Below, in pieces: positions 63,721-64,000 of a DNA stretch of 64,000 bases. The DNA lies in assembly GCA_002320815.1 (NCBI GenBank), contig DCLA01000068.1, forward strand, positions 62,001 to 126,000. Direction: 5' to 3'. The DNA is from Myxococcales bacterium UBA1660. Lineage in GTDB: Bacteria; Myxococcota_A; Polyangia; Polyangiales; Houyiibacteriaceae. Position 1 is the first letter of the stretch; every line of letters starts with the position of its first letter. Position numbers and translations under genes: made by a program. The notes under the pieces are model-generated. The model searched no databases, was not told the DNA's origin, and saw only the letters and a list, made by a program, of their open reading frames with translations.

Positions 63721-64000
63721 ATGCGCATGGGGTTCGCGCTGGCCTTGCTCGCGGGATGCGAGCTCGCCGAGGTGGGCGCGGTGGATCTCGCCGACGCCGC
63801 GGTGGCGGCGCCGACCGACGCGCAGGGGGCCGCGGACGACTCGGTGCCCGACGCGCCGCCGGAGGACCTCGAAGGCTTCGTGGCCTGGCACATGGAGCAG
63901 GGCGGCATCCCCGGGCTGGCCGTGGGGATGGTGGTCGACGGCGAGGTGGCGTTCACCGGGACCTGGGGGTGGGCCGATATCGAGGCCGAGCGCCCGGTCG
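63721..64000 (+). CDS. serine hydrolase (beta-lactamase family), 5' part
   Basis: Truncated by the end of the window; 93 codons are visible. A lipoprotein leader (ALLAGC, Cys 13), an Asp/Ala-rich linker, then LEGFVAWHMEQGGIPGLAVGMV and VAFTGTWGWADIEAERPV, the opening of the class C beta-lactamase/penicillin-binding-protein-like domain. The SxxK catalytic motif would lie just beyond the edge. It is divergent from the acidic lipoprotein gene. Confidence 0.8.
   Translation, partial: MRMGFALALLAGCELAEVGAVDLADAAVAAPTDAQGAADDSVPDAPPEDLEGFVAWHMEQGGIPGLAVGMVVDGEVAFTGTWGWADIEAERPV

Overview
The window is about 70% G+C, densely coded, and reads as chromosomal DNA of a myxobacterium-like organism (Myxococcota; a Polyangiales or Sandaracinaceae-type genome is the best guess). 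Pointers are several proteins ending in MYXO-CTERM-like tails (a Gly-Cys motif, a hydrophobic helix, then Arg), many Cys-anchored lipoproteins with long Asp/Glu/Pro-rich linkers, an AgmX/PglI-type protein, a TIGR02147 protein, a DUF4388 (PATAN) regulator, an NtrC-type sigma-54 activator, and frequent ATGA start/stop overlaps. I see no rRNA, tRNA, CRISPR array, insertion sequence, phage or integron. Both ends cut through chromosome: the first gene is complete, the last is truncated at base 64000. No gene-free stretch exceeds 300 bases.

Layout. 1-5.7 kb: glutamate dehydrogenase (gdhA) and a group of small, stress-type genes (DUF1328 membrane peptide, baeRF-type protein, tandem CsbD protein, EcsC-like protein). 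5.8-11.9 kb: sigma-54 response regulator, VWA protein, Cys-rich MYXO-CTERM protein, glutathionyl-hydroquinone reductase, DUF3634 protein. 11.9-19.6 kb: unknown gene, argE-argA operon, a 1075-residue pseudo-receiver/PATAN/TPR membrane protein, EgtD-like methyltransferase. 19.6-24.3 kb: uvrA and two accessory genes. 24.4-27.6 kb: OmpR-type two-component pair and a PAP2 phosphatase. 27.6-36.2 kb: PH-like/helical-repeat membrane protein, aldehyde dehydrogenase, GloB-like hydrolase, propeller lipoprotein, TIGR02147 regulator coupled to a lipoprotein. 36.3-45.1 kb: lipase/acyl-CoA-ligase fusion, GT39-like glycosyltransferase, an unknown coupled membrane pair, and a GT2 synthase fused to a GH16 glucanase domain. 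45.2-51.2 kb: lipoprotein/tetraheme/DUF192 operon, XRE regulator, PAS-GAF-GGDEF cyclase. 51.2-57.3 kb: divergent kinase-like and acyl-CoA-dehydrogenase genes (ACAD10/11 or Lva type), two tandem Cys-rich MYXO-CTERM paralogues, membrane protein. 57.4-64 kb: small genes, methyltransferase, ECF sigma with NrsF-like anti-sigma, AgmX-type protein, GMC oxidoreductase, serine hydrolase fragment.

Working together. Clear functional units are argE-argA; the response regulator/kinase/PAP2 cluster; the divergent kinase-like/ACAD pair (probable hydroxy-acyl-CoA catabolism); the sigma/anti-sigma pair facing the AgmX gene; and the cytochrome lipoprotein operon. A recurring theme is promoter geometry. Many genes have a NANNNT -10-like hexamer 6-9 bases before the start codon, and several also have a TTGCCC/TTGACG-type -35 box 16-17 bases further up, so much of the window is probably transcribed as leaderless or near-leaderless mRNA. 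I used this geometry to choose several starts. The most unusual proteins are the GT2-GH16 fusion, the lipase/acyl-CoA-ligase fusion with a missing P-loop, and the duplicated tetraheme di-heme-oxidase-like lipoprotein.
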